Positions 1 through 9,700 of a stretch of 64,000 nucleotides of DNA are shown here, piece by piece. Position numbers and translations under genes: made by a program. Within the stretch, counting starts at the first letter, position 1, and every line of letters starts with the position of its first letter. The notes beneath the pieces were generated by a model that was not told where the DNA came from, made no database searches, and was given only the letters and a program-made list of their open reading frames with translations. This DNA is from Adhaeretor mobilis. GTDB taxonomy: Bacteria > Planctomycetota > Planctomycetia > Pirellulales > Lacipirellulaceae. The stretch covers positions 4,885,178-4,949,177 of the forward strand of contig NZ_CP036263.1 of NCBI RefSeq assembly GCF_007741515.1, read 5' to 3'.

Positions 1-1024
1 TCATGTTGTAATGAACATTGAGCGGTTGCCGCTTCGTTTCTAGCAGCGACGAAGCGTTCTTGCGAAAGGTCACTCCCAGCTGATGCGAGCCAGCGGCCAC
101 GGTGACAAGCACTTTAAGATGACGGTCTACATTTGCATGCGAGGAAAGGTCGTACTCGGCATCTGCGCTACTTTCCTTTCGCTGCGGCGGCTTCACGGTC
201 AATTGTTTGATAGGTTTTCTGTCGAGCAGAATCTCAAGTTGATGCGGCTCTTTGAGTCCTTCGACGTGCTCGTTGCGGTCGCGTGCCAAACGAACCTGTA
301 TCTCGTACTCCCCATCTTGCGGGAAGTAATGGGAAGTCAGCAAACCGCCACGAGTACCGAGCGGCAATCCGGCGACTCGCTCTTCTTGGGTCGTATCCGG
401 AGAAATGCGGATGACACGACCAGTGGGCGACGGGTGACGTCCGCCAACGGCCAGGCGGCTAATTCTCTCAGCCGCCGCAATGTATCGATTGAGCAGCGTT
501 GGCGAGAGCATGCCGACCGTGACGTTGTCGAATCCGTGACTCGACTCGTCGGCGGGCAGTAACCGAGTCGCGTCGATTTCCAAGGCCAAGAGGTCGCGGA
601 TTGCGTTTTGATACTCGAAACGGGTCAGTCGTCGGAAAGTCTCAACGCGTCCCGGACGAGGATGACTCGCCGCCTGAGCTTCGAGGACTTGCCCCAGGGC
701 ATGGGACGCCGTAGCGTATGTCATTTCATCCGGTTGTCCATAATCGCTAGGCGGCATCTGCCGAGCGCGCACCTTCCTTAGAACCTTTTCCCAAATGTCA
801 GCGTTTTGCTCGAAGGGTTGTGCTTGGATCGACTCCAGATCCAGCTCAGCGACCTTCTCGTCTGGATTATGGCAATCGTAGCAATAGTCGCTTGCAAGCT
901 GACGAACGATCAACTCAGGCTGTTCGACGAGTTGCACTGGCTCACTGCACTGCCCGGCCATCGGATGGACGCAGACCAGAAAGATGACCATGTGGGGCAG
1001 CAATGACCACGTCGGACAAAGCAT
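1..1024 (-). CDS. Planctomycete-type secreted cytochrome/DUF1587 protein (partial, 3' end off window)
   Basis: The frame opens with ATG at 1024 on the minus strand and stays open to the window edge, so only the first 341 residues are visible. The start reads MLCPTWSLLPHMVIFLV, a hydrophobic export signal. About 50 residues in there is a single haem-type CxxCH motif (YCYDCHNPDEKV), as in the PSCyt1 domain. It is followed by a DUF1587-like block (IRDLLALEIDATRLLPADE, then SHGFDNV). Family knowledge: such proteins normally continue with DUF1592, DUF1588 and DUF1585 and are abundant, functionally unresolved exported proteins of planctomycetes. The order of domains seen here fits that. The protein would act outside the cytoplasmic membrane. 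The family call is secure; the biochemical role is unknown. Confidence 0.85.
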   Translation of the reverse strand, partial: MLCPTWSLLPHMVIFLVCVHPMAGQCSEPVQLVEQPELIVRQLASDYCYDCHNPDEKVAELDLESIQAQPFEQNADIWEKVLRKVRARQMPPSDYGQPDEMTYATASHALGQVLEAQAASHPRPGRVETFRRLTRFEYQNAIRDLLALEIDATRLLPADESSHGFDNVTVGMLSPTLLNRYIAAAERISRLAVGGRHPSPTGRVIRISPDTTQEERVAGLPLGTRGGLLTSHYFPQDGEYEIQVRLARDRNEHVEGLKEPHQLEILLDRKPIKQLTVKPPQRKESSADAEYDLSSHANVDRHLKVLVTVAAGSHQLGVTFRKNASSLLETKRQPLNVHYNM

Positions 1025-1619
1025 AATAGTCGACCCGAATGAGAGAGAAGAAGCGAGCTATAAAGAAGTTCTCAGGTGATGGTGCCAGTATACTCCCAGG
1101 CTTGCAATCCGACGACCTTAAGCTGGCGTGTCCTTTTTTCCGTTAGGCCCGTCGATTTGGGGTTTACGAGGACAACTAATTCTTAATGTCCGTGACTTTG
1201 ACTGCAAGCTCTCGTCACTGTAAGACACGGCCAATCACTTCTTTACAATCCCCAGTTTGGCGATGTTTTGCTGAGTTTTCCAGTTGCAGGCACGAATTCC
1301 TCGTGGGATGTTTGTGCATCCTTCTATTGGCATTGAAACGAAGGGTTTTTTGGAAGGGCGGCTAAAATCTGCGCAGCCTCGCCCACCCGCTACTGCCTGC
1401 CGCCACGGCCATCGCCCACGATGTTGAACTCTCACAGCGGTGCCAACTGCTGCCGGTCTCCGGATTGAACCTGTCGGGCAATAGTACCCTGCTGCGTTTA
1501 CTCGGCTTAGATGTTTAACGCGCGTGGACAGCTCAGGGCGATACGAACTGTTTTTTAGCGCGGAATGCGATGCAATATTACGCAATGTGAACTATCGCTT
1601 GTGCTTCACAAGTGACGTC
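1025..1619. other. 595-bp gap holding only a degraded MutS-family fragment
   Basis: No intact gene was recognised between the cytochrome-like protein and the PEP-CTERM protein. A 116-codon minus-strand frame at 1235-1585 has no recognisable features and overlaps the MutS relic antisense, so it is not called. Confidence 0.5.
1366..1518 (+). pseudogene. MutS-family ATPase relic (Walker A region)
   Basis: The plus strand between an upstream TAA (1363) and a downstream TAA (1516-1518) reads LRSLAHPLLPAATAIAHDVEL, then about ten residues later LPVSGLNLSGNSTLLRLLGL. MutS-family ATPases carry a block of the form GHPLLP...NDVEL...LLVSGSNMSGKSTLLRTIG. The order and spacing match, but the Walker A lysine is replaced by asparagine (SGNST for SGKST) and the frame is closed on both sides. 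I read this as a decayed fragment of a chromosomal MutS-like gene, not a functional gene. The similarity is judged by eye from the family motif. Confidence 0.6.
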
Positions 1620-4600
1620 TTACCTGCATCTTCGCGAGCGGAACGAAGTAGCTAGAGCAAGCCCTCCGATAAGTAGGCAAAGCGTTGCGGTTTCCGGAAC
1701 TGCAGTGGCAGAGGACCCGCTAGCTGCTTGGTCGAAGAAGCTCGAGCGCCAAACGTCGTAGTCCTCTGCGATCACAATCCCGGGAGTGAGATCGTTGGGA
1801 AGTATGACCGACACGCCCAGATTGTCCCGCCAGAGGGTGTAGTCCGCTACAGTCAATGCACCGTCGCCGTTATAGTCGCCCGGGATGCCTACGGTAAGCG
1901 AGACAGCGTTCGGTTCGTAGAGAAGATTCCACATCAGGTTGGTGGCAAGCGTGGGTAGAGCGGTGGTAGCAAACGTGCCCACCACGCCCTCTGCGGAAGT
2001 CATGAACTCAAAAGAGTCACCGGCTCTGGGTGAGAATCCATCCAAGAGCGAGACATTCAGCACTCCGCCTAGCTCTGCCGTTCCGGCAATCTGCAGGACA
2101 TCGAATTCTGATCCTGACACGGACCCGCCAATCTCAATTTCTAAGTTGGCCAATTCACCGATATAAACATTGCCATCAAACAGCTCTAGCCCAGGACTGC
2201 TGCCAGGTGTGATATCAGCCTCAAAGTAAACGTCGCCGCCACCAGAAACTCCGAACCCTGCCTCGCCGAAAAAGGTAGCTGAGGATTGGGAGGAAACTTG
2301 AAATGAGGCGCCTGTGTGGAATACGTCGTTCCAGAAAGTGACGTTTGCTCCACCGCTGACGATCACTCGTCCGGCATTCTGATTCTGTAAGTCCCCAAAG
2401 AAATCGCTCTGGCCGTTCGAGTAGGTCAAATCCCCTTCGTTAATCAGCCCGAGTCCATCGACAACTAGTGTACCGCGACCGAGAATGTCGCCGTCCACGC
2501 CGTTGGTGAGTGCTTGCGAATAGTGAATGGTTCCGCCTAGGAGAGAGATGCGGCCTGAGTTGATCCCGTTGGCACCAGTCAGCATGATCGTGTTGTTTTG
2601 ATCAATGCGAATCTCTCCTTGGGCCTCATTGGTAACCATCGCGGTAATTCGGCCATTCCCGCGGAGCACGCCACGGTTGGCGATTTGCGTTCCTCCGAAG
2701 AGGGAAGTCGTGCCACCGAGAATGACCGATCCATTGTTTTCGAGGAGCCCCGCGCTGGCGGACGAACCGTTCTCCACAACCAGCACTGAGGAACTGTCGA
2801 TGAAGAGCGTATTTGTCACGGAGAGATGCTGGCCATTCTGCAAGGCGACCGATTCGCCTAGGAGTCCGTCGGCTGCGATATTCAGGCCGCCCGCGCTCGT
2901 AATTGCGAGCAAGCCCGCATTGAAATTCAGCGATCCGCTATTGACCAACTCGCCGACTGAGAGCTCACCGCCAGCCAGGGTCAAGGTGCTGAATGCCGCG
3001 ATCGTGGCGATGCCTGTTGTAGCCAGTGCGTCGTTGGGTTGAAGCGTTAGATTGTCGCTGGCGAACAGCCCTGATAGCCCAATCGTCAGGTCACTATTGG
3101 TGGAGAAGGTGCCCCGAGTGAAGTTCACAGCTCCCGCAGCACCTTGTATTTCATCCAGCACGATGGTTCCGCCATCGAGGTTGACACTCGAGTTGGGCCC
3201 CATTTCTAAAGTGCCCGCAGTCTTGGTGAAGGTTCCTCCCGGCAGTATGTGAAGCACGGCACTCCCGGCACCAGGGGTGGAGGAGAACTGCGAATCGTCA
3301 GGATCGTTCACGGTAAGCCTCGAGCCTGCTCCACTGACGGTCAACGTTGTAGTTCCAGTGCTGCCAGGGGCTACCTTCCATTGTCCTTCGAAGCTCAGCT
3401 CAGCCCCACTAGTGACGTCGACGACCACAGCGCCTACGCTATCAGCACCCAGGTTGACATTGGTCAAAGTGCTTATTGATTCGTTGCTGAACGTGGCGGT
3501 CGAGTCGGCACCGCTATCAGCGGCCCAAGAGGATTCGCCGGCGCCACCTGCTACGAGTTGGCTGTCCAGGCCATCCACCAGTACAGTCGTCGATCCGCTA
3601 GCCGCCACCAGATCGAAGGTTCCCGCCATTTGGTTCACTGTCCCCCCGTTGTCTACCACCAACGAGTTGCCAATGGTCAGATCACTACTAGTGGAAAATG
3701 AACCGCCACTGGTTATGGCGATGCTTTTGTCGCCCGCAAAGAGGAACTCGCCGCCAGCTGTGTCGACCAATCCAGCGGTGATGGTGACATTGCCATGCGT
3801 TGTAAGCACACCGCCATTAGTTGCTGAAATCGAGCCGCCCTGTAGTTCTAACGGCCCATTAATCGTAGAGCTGCTACTGCCGTCGATGTTTACGTTGCCG
3901 TTAGCATAGATGGTTGTGGTACCGTCGCCGGTCGTGAGTTGACCACCTCCAGCAATAACTAGGTCAGCCGTATTATCGCCGTTGCCGTTTCCGATCGTGA
4001 AAGCTCCTGCGGTGGATTGCGTTAGAAGGCTCCCCACGCCGTCTATCGTTAGACTTGCCGATAAACCTGAGCCTGCCCCGAGTTCGATGTCACCCGACAC
4101 CGTGACCGTTGCTCCGGAAAGAACTTCCAAGCTACCTGTTGTGTTGTTGTCCGTACCGCCTACGATTTCCAGACTTGATGCAAAAGCAGCGTTTGCTCCG
4201 TTGCTTATGCTTAACGCGCCAGCGTCTCCCTTGTTGCCAACTTGGGCAAGTCCCGTCACTGTCAACGCCGACCCACTGCCGTTGACAACCAGCGTCCCAT
4301 TGCCCGATGAACTAGCGCCCAATTCAATTGAATCGGCATCTACTGTGGAACCATCTCCCACTGTTAGCGTCGCCCCACCGGAAATGAGAAGCTCATCAGC
4401 AGCAGCCAAATGGACGTCGAAAGTTGCGCCGTCGACTTGAGCGAGGGACAGACTACCCCCATCAATCACGATGTCGTCATCTGCCTGGAGCGTTGCATCG
4501 GCCGTAGTGCCGCTCACGCGGAATGTCACATTGCCAGCACTAACGGTGAGATCAGCAATAGTTGTGCTCGTGCTGGAGAATGCGACCGTCATCGTTTCGG

Positions 4601-5897
4601 GGAGACTAAAGCGGGCCCGTTCTGATAGGGGATCGTCGGGGACATTCTCTGGATTCCAATTGGCGGCCGTATCATAGTCTCCTCCAGCAGAGTTGATCCA
4701 GTCAGTCGTCTGGATCTCATCGGCAACGATCTTGAAGATGTCGCCCAACACGCGATCGAAGAAATAGAGCTCTCCCTCGGAGTCTTCAGCGAAGCTGACG
4801 ATACCGTTATAGCTCCCTGTAGGCGTTAGAGGATTGAGCAATTCGCTAGAGCGATCAACAAACTCGCTCACACTCGTTCCGTCATAGCGAAATGAACCAA
4901 ATTCGTCTCGCACCACGTCTGCGTAGAAGTAGGCGCCATGGAGGTCAGGAATAGCCGAGCCGCGATAGACGTACCCCCCAATTACTGCTGCAGTGGACCC
5001 ATGAGGATAGCTAAAGATTGGGGGAATCGCATTTGGGGGATGGGGATCACTATTAAAGGGAACATCGACGTCTCCTTCGAGAGCACGCCAACCGAAATTT
5101 TGACCACCCGTTGTTCCCGCTGGAATGAAGTTGATCTCCTCGTACTGTACCGAGCCAACATCACCTAGGAACAGGTCGCCGTTGGCTCGGTCAAAGCTAG
5201 CGCGGAACGGATGTCTCAAACCGTAGGCGAATACTTCAGGTGCACCGCCGAGGGTCGCAAACGGGTTGCTCGCCGGGATTGCATAGTTGCGGCCGCTGTC
5301 GGTGGGGAAATCGTCGCCATCAACATCGATCCGTAACACCTTTCCTCGCACATCAAACGTGTCTTGGGCGGGAAGACCCTTGTCGGGCCCAGCAAACGTG
5401 CCACCATCGCCGGTGGCTATATACAATTGGTTATCGACGGGGCTGAAGCCGAGCCAGCCACCGTTATGACTTCCGGTGGGATTCGGGATCGTGAGAATTT
5501 CCCGCATAGAATTCATGTCTGCTACCAACGGATCCGAGACCGATCTAGTAAACTCGATTATCTTGATGTCATTCGTATTACTGTCAAAGAGGTTAAGATA
5601 AACTCTTCCGTTATTGACATAGTCTGGATGAAAAGCGAACGTCTGGAGGCCCGACTGCGTTCCTGCGAAATCTTCTAAGTCGAGAAAGGTCGATGACTGC
5701 TGGGTCTGAAGGTCGAGGATGCTGATCCTCACTGCGTTCTGTTCGCTGACATAGAGTGTACCACTCTGTCCAGGTGCCGCTGTTCCAAAGACGGGATTCG
5801 AGAAGCCCGTGGTGATCACGGGCTCCGCTCTCAAATCGACACCCCATGCGACTTGTTGTGAATGGGGCAGCATCGCCGTCACAAACGCGAGCCTCAT
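1620..5897 (-). CDS. PQQ-dependent sugar dehydrogenase-like protein with long repeat passenger and PEP-CTERM anchor
   Basis: From the ATG at 5897 (MRLAFVTAML) this encodes about 1425 residues; the frame is open to 6170, but the upstream part lacks a convincing signal sequence. Residues about 20-395 resemble soluble PQQ sugar dehydrogenases (GSDH/sorbosone dehydrogenase): the GSHNGGWLGFSP...YIATGDGG block contains the histidine expected as catalytic base. After DWINSAGGDYDTAANW comes a very long Gly/Ser/Thr/Asn-rich region of autotransporter-passenger type (repeats such as LVVNGSGSALTVTG and ADLTVSAGNVTF). Then come a dockerin-like segment (PGDYNGDGALTVADYTLW, near 1335) and a PEP-CTERM tail (VPETATLCLLIGGLALATSF followed by RSRRCR). 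This predicts an exported, surface-held protein processed by an exosortase system. Substrate is not predictable. No partner genes lie beside it. Confidence 0.85.
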   Translation of the reverse strand: MRLAFVTAMLPHSQQVAWGVDLRAEPVITTGFSNPVFGTAAPGQSGTLYVSEQNAVRISILDLQTQQSSTFLDLEDFAGTQSGLQTFAFHPDYVNNGRVYLNLFDSNTNDIKIIEFTRSVSDPLVADMNSMREILTIPNPTGSHNGGWLGFSPVDNQLYIATGDGGTFAGPDKGLPAQDTFDVRGKVLRIDVDGDDFPTDSGRNYAIPASNPFATLGGAPEVFAYGLRHPFRASFDRANGDLFLGDVGSVQYEEINFIPAGTTGGQNFGWRALEGDVDVPFNSDPHPPNAIPPIFSYPHGSTAAVIGGYVYRGSAIPDLHGAYFYADVVRDEFGSFRYDGTSVSEFVDRSSELLNPLTPTGSYNGIVSFAEDSEGELYFFDRVLGDIFKIVADEIQTTDWINSAGGDYDTAANWNPENVPDDPLSERARFSLPETMTVAFSSTSTTIADLTVSAGNVTFRVSGTTADATLQADDDIVIDGGSLSLAQVDGATFDVHLAAADELLISGGATLTVGDGSTVDADSIELGASSSGNGTLVVNGSGSALTVTGLAQVGNKGDAGALSISNGANAAFASSLEIVGGTDNNTTGSLEVLSGATVTVSGDIELGAGSGLSASLTIDGVGSLLTQSTAGAFTIGNGNGDNTADLVIAGGGQLTTGDGTTTIYANGNVNIDGSSSSTINGPLELQGGSISATNGGVLTTHGNVTITAGLVDTAGGEFLFAGDKSIAITSGGSFSTSSDLTIGNSLVVDNGGTVNQMAGTFDLVAASGSTTVLVDGLDSQLVAGGAGESSWAADSGADSTATFSNESISTLTNVNLGADSVGAVVVDVTSGAELSFEGQWKVAPGSTGTTTLTVSGAGSRLTVNDPDDSQFSSTPGAGSAVLHILPGGTFTKTAGTLEMGPNSSVNLDGGTIVLDEIQGAAGAVNFTRGTFSTNSDLTIGLSGLFASDNLTLQPNDALATTGIATIAAFSTLTLAGGELSVGELVNSGSLNFNAGLLAITSAGGLNIAADGLLGESVALQNGQHLSVTNTLFIDSSSVLVVENGSSASAGLLENNGSVILGGTTSLFGGTQIANRGVLRGNGRITAMVTNEAQGEIRIDQNNTIMLTGANGINSGRISLLGGTIHYSQALTNGVDGDILGRGTLVVDGLGLINEGDLTYSNGQSDFFGDLQNQNAGRVIVSGGANVTFWNDVFHTGASFQVSSQSSATFFGEAGFGVSGGGDVYFEADITPGSSPGLELFDGNVYIGELANLEIEIGGSVSGSEFDVLQIAGTAELGGVLNVSLLDGFSPRAGDSFEFMTSAEGVVGTFATTALPTLATNLMWNLLYEPNAVSLTVGIPGDYNGDGALTVADYTLWRDNLGVSVILPNDLTPGIVIAEDYDVWRSSFFDQAASGSSATAVPETATLCLLIGGLALATSFRSRRCR

Positions 5898-6307
5898 TGC
5901 CCACGTTGCGCCTAGCTTTCCGACCTGAGAGTCTCGCCAAACAAAATCACAAAGAACCGAGCCAATAGCATGCACTCTAATAGCATTCACTGGGCACTTC
6001 CAATCCTTGCTCGAACGCTGACACTTTAGATATCTCAAGACTTCTGGCAGCCAACAGCAAGGGCTAGTCTCATCCCACCGCAGATTTATCAACGTGAGAA
6101 TTTTTTTGTGCAATTTGCAATGCTCTGTTGCAAACTGCAGCGCAGTACCGCGGCTGGCTTGCACCAGCACGGGCGATGCCGATCAGGCAGATAGACCAGT
6201 TACTCTTATTGTTAGAAGGTACAGAAGCCGCGTCGCGCAACATGCACGACGACCGATGCCAGCCACAGTTTCCGCAATTCACGGGCCGAAACCGATGGTC
6301 AAGCTAA

Positions 6308-6697
6308 CCGTGGCCAGAACTGCTTACGAGAATCAGCGACCTAAACGCACAGTGCTGCACAATCACGGCACGGCACTCAAAAGCACAGCAGCACGGCCCT
6401 GAATCGGTTTGCAAGGCGTTGCAAGAGAAAACCGGCGAAGGGGAGAACCCCCTTGAATTGCAAGAGAGTGCATCGAAGAGCGTCTGCGAGCTACAGACAC
6501 TAGTACCCCGTAGGGGAGTCGAACAAGGGGCTTCAAACCCGGAAGAAACCGCACTTCCTGATTCCCGCGGCGCAGAATGCGGCGCAGTTGGCGCACAATC
6601 GGGAGTTGAAGATTCAGAGTTGAGAGCGTTAATCGAACGCTGGGCGGACCTGAGTGAAGCCGTAAAGGCAGGCATTATGGCGATGGTACGAGCCTAG
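6308..6697 (+). pseudogene. Tyrosine integrase C-terminal relic
   Basis: A plus-strand frame is open from 6308 (after TAA at 6305) to the stop at 6697, without a credible start or any catalytic R-H-R-Y residues. The readable text, HGPESVCKALQEKTGEGENP then VPRRGVEQGASNPEE and a tail ELRALIERWADLSEAVKAGI, looks like the variable C-terminal tail that follows the catalytic domain of planctomycete phage-type integrases. The segment VPRRGVE is encoded by bases identical to the 3' end of tRNA-Glu at 44.68 kb, read antisense. The catalytic part would have lain upstream; positions 5898-6307 contain nothing recognisable. It is interpreted as the scar of the element that delivered the accessory region. 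Confidence 0.5.
6502..6524 (+). repeat. Putative attachment site: 23-bp direct copy of tRNA-Glu 3' end
   Basis: These 23 bases are identical, in the same orientation, to 44678-44700, which is the 3' end and T-arm of the tRNA-Glu gene. The identity stops at 6525 (aagg here, ccct in the tRNA), so this is a partial copy and not a tRNA gene. This is what site-specific integration at a tRNA 3' end leaves behind. Confidence 0.6.
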
Positions 6698-6729
6698 GGA
6701 ATTCATGCGAACGTCGTACTTGATGATTC

Positions 6730-9700
6730 TTAACCGAAGATTTCCTCTAGTAATTGATCTGACAGCCAAGGCTCTTCCTCTGAGTCCGAAGGGGATTCGG
6801 GATTGATAATCTCTGAGTCCTCGGCTGAAGCGAGCGTCGGGTTGGCTCCAGCTTGCTCTAACGAAACTGGATAGCTATGTGGTTCGATCACGTGGCCTAG
6901 ATCTAGTATTTGCGATTCTTGGCGTGAGGCCTTCTTGTCGGTCCACTCAAACGCCAATGCGACATCGATGAGGGAGGCTTTGCTCGGGGATAAGTTGATA
7001 GCAGAAGCAGGCTCGTTCTCTGTTAGCGTGGCGTTTGCGCTAGTGGCACTTGCCAAGGCAAACGAACTATCAACTAAGGACTCTTGAGCCCCGTAGGAAC
7101 TTATCCAAATAGCTAAGTCTTGCCCGTCAACAGCTCTATCAAGATTGGCGTCGCCAGCGGTTCGTCCCGCGCCAAAAGAAATCGTCGTTCCGCGCTGCCA
7201 AGTGAGGAAGTCGTGGCCGTCGACCCCATTGTAGGAATTAAAATCCGCCGAAGGCTGCGGCGCTTCGTATCCATAGGTGCCTCGCCAGTCGTTGAGATCG
7301 TCCGCTTCCACATCACCATCGGCGTCGGCATCCCCTTGCTCACGAGTGGCGTTATCCGACGTGCCGTGGCCGCGCTGCCATGCCAGGAAATCAAACCCAT
7401 CAATCGTCTCGTTGGAATCAAAGTCACCGGCATCTGGGGCGATGTTCTCGTGCCAGACGACTACTTTGTCAGCGGCACGAACGGTCAGAGCGTCGATGTC
7501 ACCATCGATGTCAAAGTCAGCAAGCACAAGCGAATCATAATAAAAAGCGTCCGTCTTGAGCTCGTGCTCAAGGTTCAAGCGAGGGGTAGCGGCACCGTCG
7601 TTAGAATACCATGAGAAACTTCCGCTGCTCGGCAAAGCGTAAAACCAATCCAGGTCGGAATCGCCATCCACGTCAAGGGGTATTAAAGAACTCTCGAAGG
7701 GACTGTTCGAAGGAATCGAACCCGAATGCACGAACCCACCTTCACCATCACCTGAGATCCAGCCGGGAAAGCCGAATGAGGTCGTGTAGACCAAGTCTAA
7801 ATTTCCATCCCGATTCTGGTCTACTAGCTGGGTTGAGTTGACCCTCGATGGCAACCATACGCGATCAGTACCCGGAAACGTTGGGGTGATCTCATGTCGA
7901 GCAAAGTTTCCTTGGCCGTCGTTCTCATACCAATCTAAGCCACGACCGAAGTCATCGGTAGGACCCACAACGAGGTCCGGGTCCCCATCATTGTCGAGGT
8001 CACCTACAGCCAAGTGTTCTTCCGCAAATGGGTAATCGTCCAAGGTGGCAATCTGGCGAGTCTGGAAGTTGCCATCACCCAAGTTCTCATGCCAAAGTGC
8101 TCTAGCCGGTAACGAGTTAAAGCCAAAGCTATATTCTTCAGTCGACAAAACATCAAGGTCTCCATCATTGTCGATATCGACCGCCATCAGATTGCTTGCA
8201 CCCCGCGTGACTTCGGCGATCATGTGCGAAGTGAACGTTTGCGAGCCATCATTCTCAAACCAGACATATGAGATACCAACCGCCAGGACATCCAGGTCGC
8301 CGTCGCGATCAAAATCGATCAACTCCATTTCGCTCGGGCTGAACGCTTCCGGAGTGATATCGTGGGTAACGTAGTCACCATTGCCAACATTCTCATGCCA
8401 CTGGAGTTGTAATTCAAATCCTGCAGTCACCAAATCAAGATCACCATCTTTGTCCAAGTCAGCAGCCTCCAAGATTTGGCCCACGATTGGCGAATTGCCT
8501 ACCTGCCCTTGGTTACTAAAGGCGCCACCACTGCTTGCCGGGGGAAGCAGGACTACTTGATAGTCCTCGACTTCACCATCCGCCGCGAAGCCCGTGGGAG
8601 AGTGTCCCCCCTCGGTACTCAAGCGGAAGCGAGCATAGGTGCTACCGGAATTGATACTCGTCGGGACGCTGAAGCGGACAAGATTGTCGCCCTCGATGAC
8701 ATCGAGACGAGCTGCAATGAGTTCATGAGCCCCATTGAAAGTCCCATCGCCGTCGAAATCAAACCAGGCATCAAGTCGCGCTCCTGTCGGTGCGTTTTGC
8801 ACGTTCACGGTGACCGAGGCATCCACTTGACCAACTCGAATAGGAGAAAAAGTAACACCATCCTCGTCGGCCCCGTCGCCATCGGAAGCAACACTGGGCT
8901 GACCGTTGAGTTCCGCGTCGCGAGTCAGTCCCAGAGTCGGACCAATCGGTGCATGTGCCGCCGCTTGGAGATCGTCGGTGGAATAGCTTCTAGGGGCGTC
9001 GCCATAGTCGACGGGTTCGTCGCGTAGGATGATGATTGTGGGCTGGACAGCGGAGAGGTCTTGGCTGAAAGGTATCAAACCTGCAATATTTGCAAGCTCT
9101 AAAGTCACGGTTTCGTGATCCTCAAAATCGTCATCAGATATCGGTATAATCATAATCTCGGCAGTAGCCACAGCCGCCGCAAAAGTAACTATCCCCGACG
9201 ATCCGGAGTAACTTGTCGCGCCCGAGACTTCGTAGTCAACTCCGTATTCTGCTGTACCACCTACCTGAAATTGAAAATCAACTTGTTCCTTTAGATTGAC
9301 CGTGCGCGTAAAAATGAATTTCGCTACCCCACCGGAGTCTTCTGTAATTGACGTTTGGGTGACACTAGCTAAGACGCCATCGGGGATACTTTCATACCAT
9401 AATAGCTCATCTTCAAATCTAGGCGCGGCCAGTAAGTCCAGGTCGCCATCTTGGTCGATATCTGCCGCTATCGCATCAACGAAATCGCGTTCGTTGTTTT
9501 CATCTGGCATTATGACAGGTACGAGCAAGAACTCATGCGAATTCGCATATTGCAGTATTGAGACGCCACTCCCATCCTTTGAAGCGACCAGGAGATCTAA
9601 ATCTGCGTCTCCATCGATGTCCGATACAAATAGTGACGTAGGCCCATCAATCTCAGTGGTTATCAAATGCTTAACAAAGTCCCCCGCGCCATCGTTCTCC

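Noticed and set aside
1235..1585. 116-codon minus-strand frame
   Set aside because: No domain, odd composition, and it runs antisense across the MutS-family relic.
6502..6575. Second tRNA-Glu gene at 6.5 kb
   Set aside because: Only the 23-bp 3' segment matches; the rest does not fold into a tRNA.
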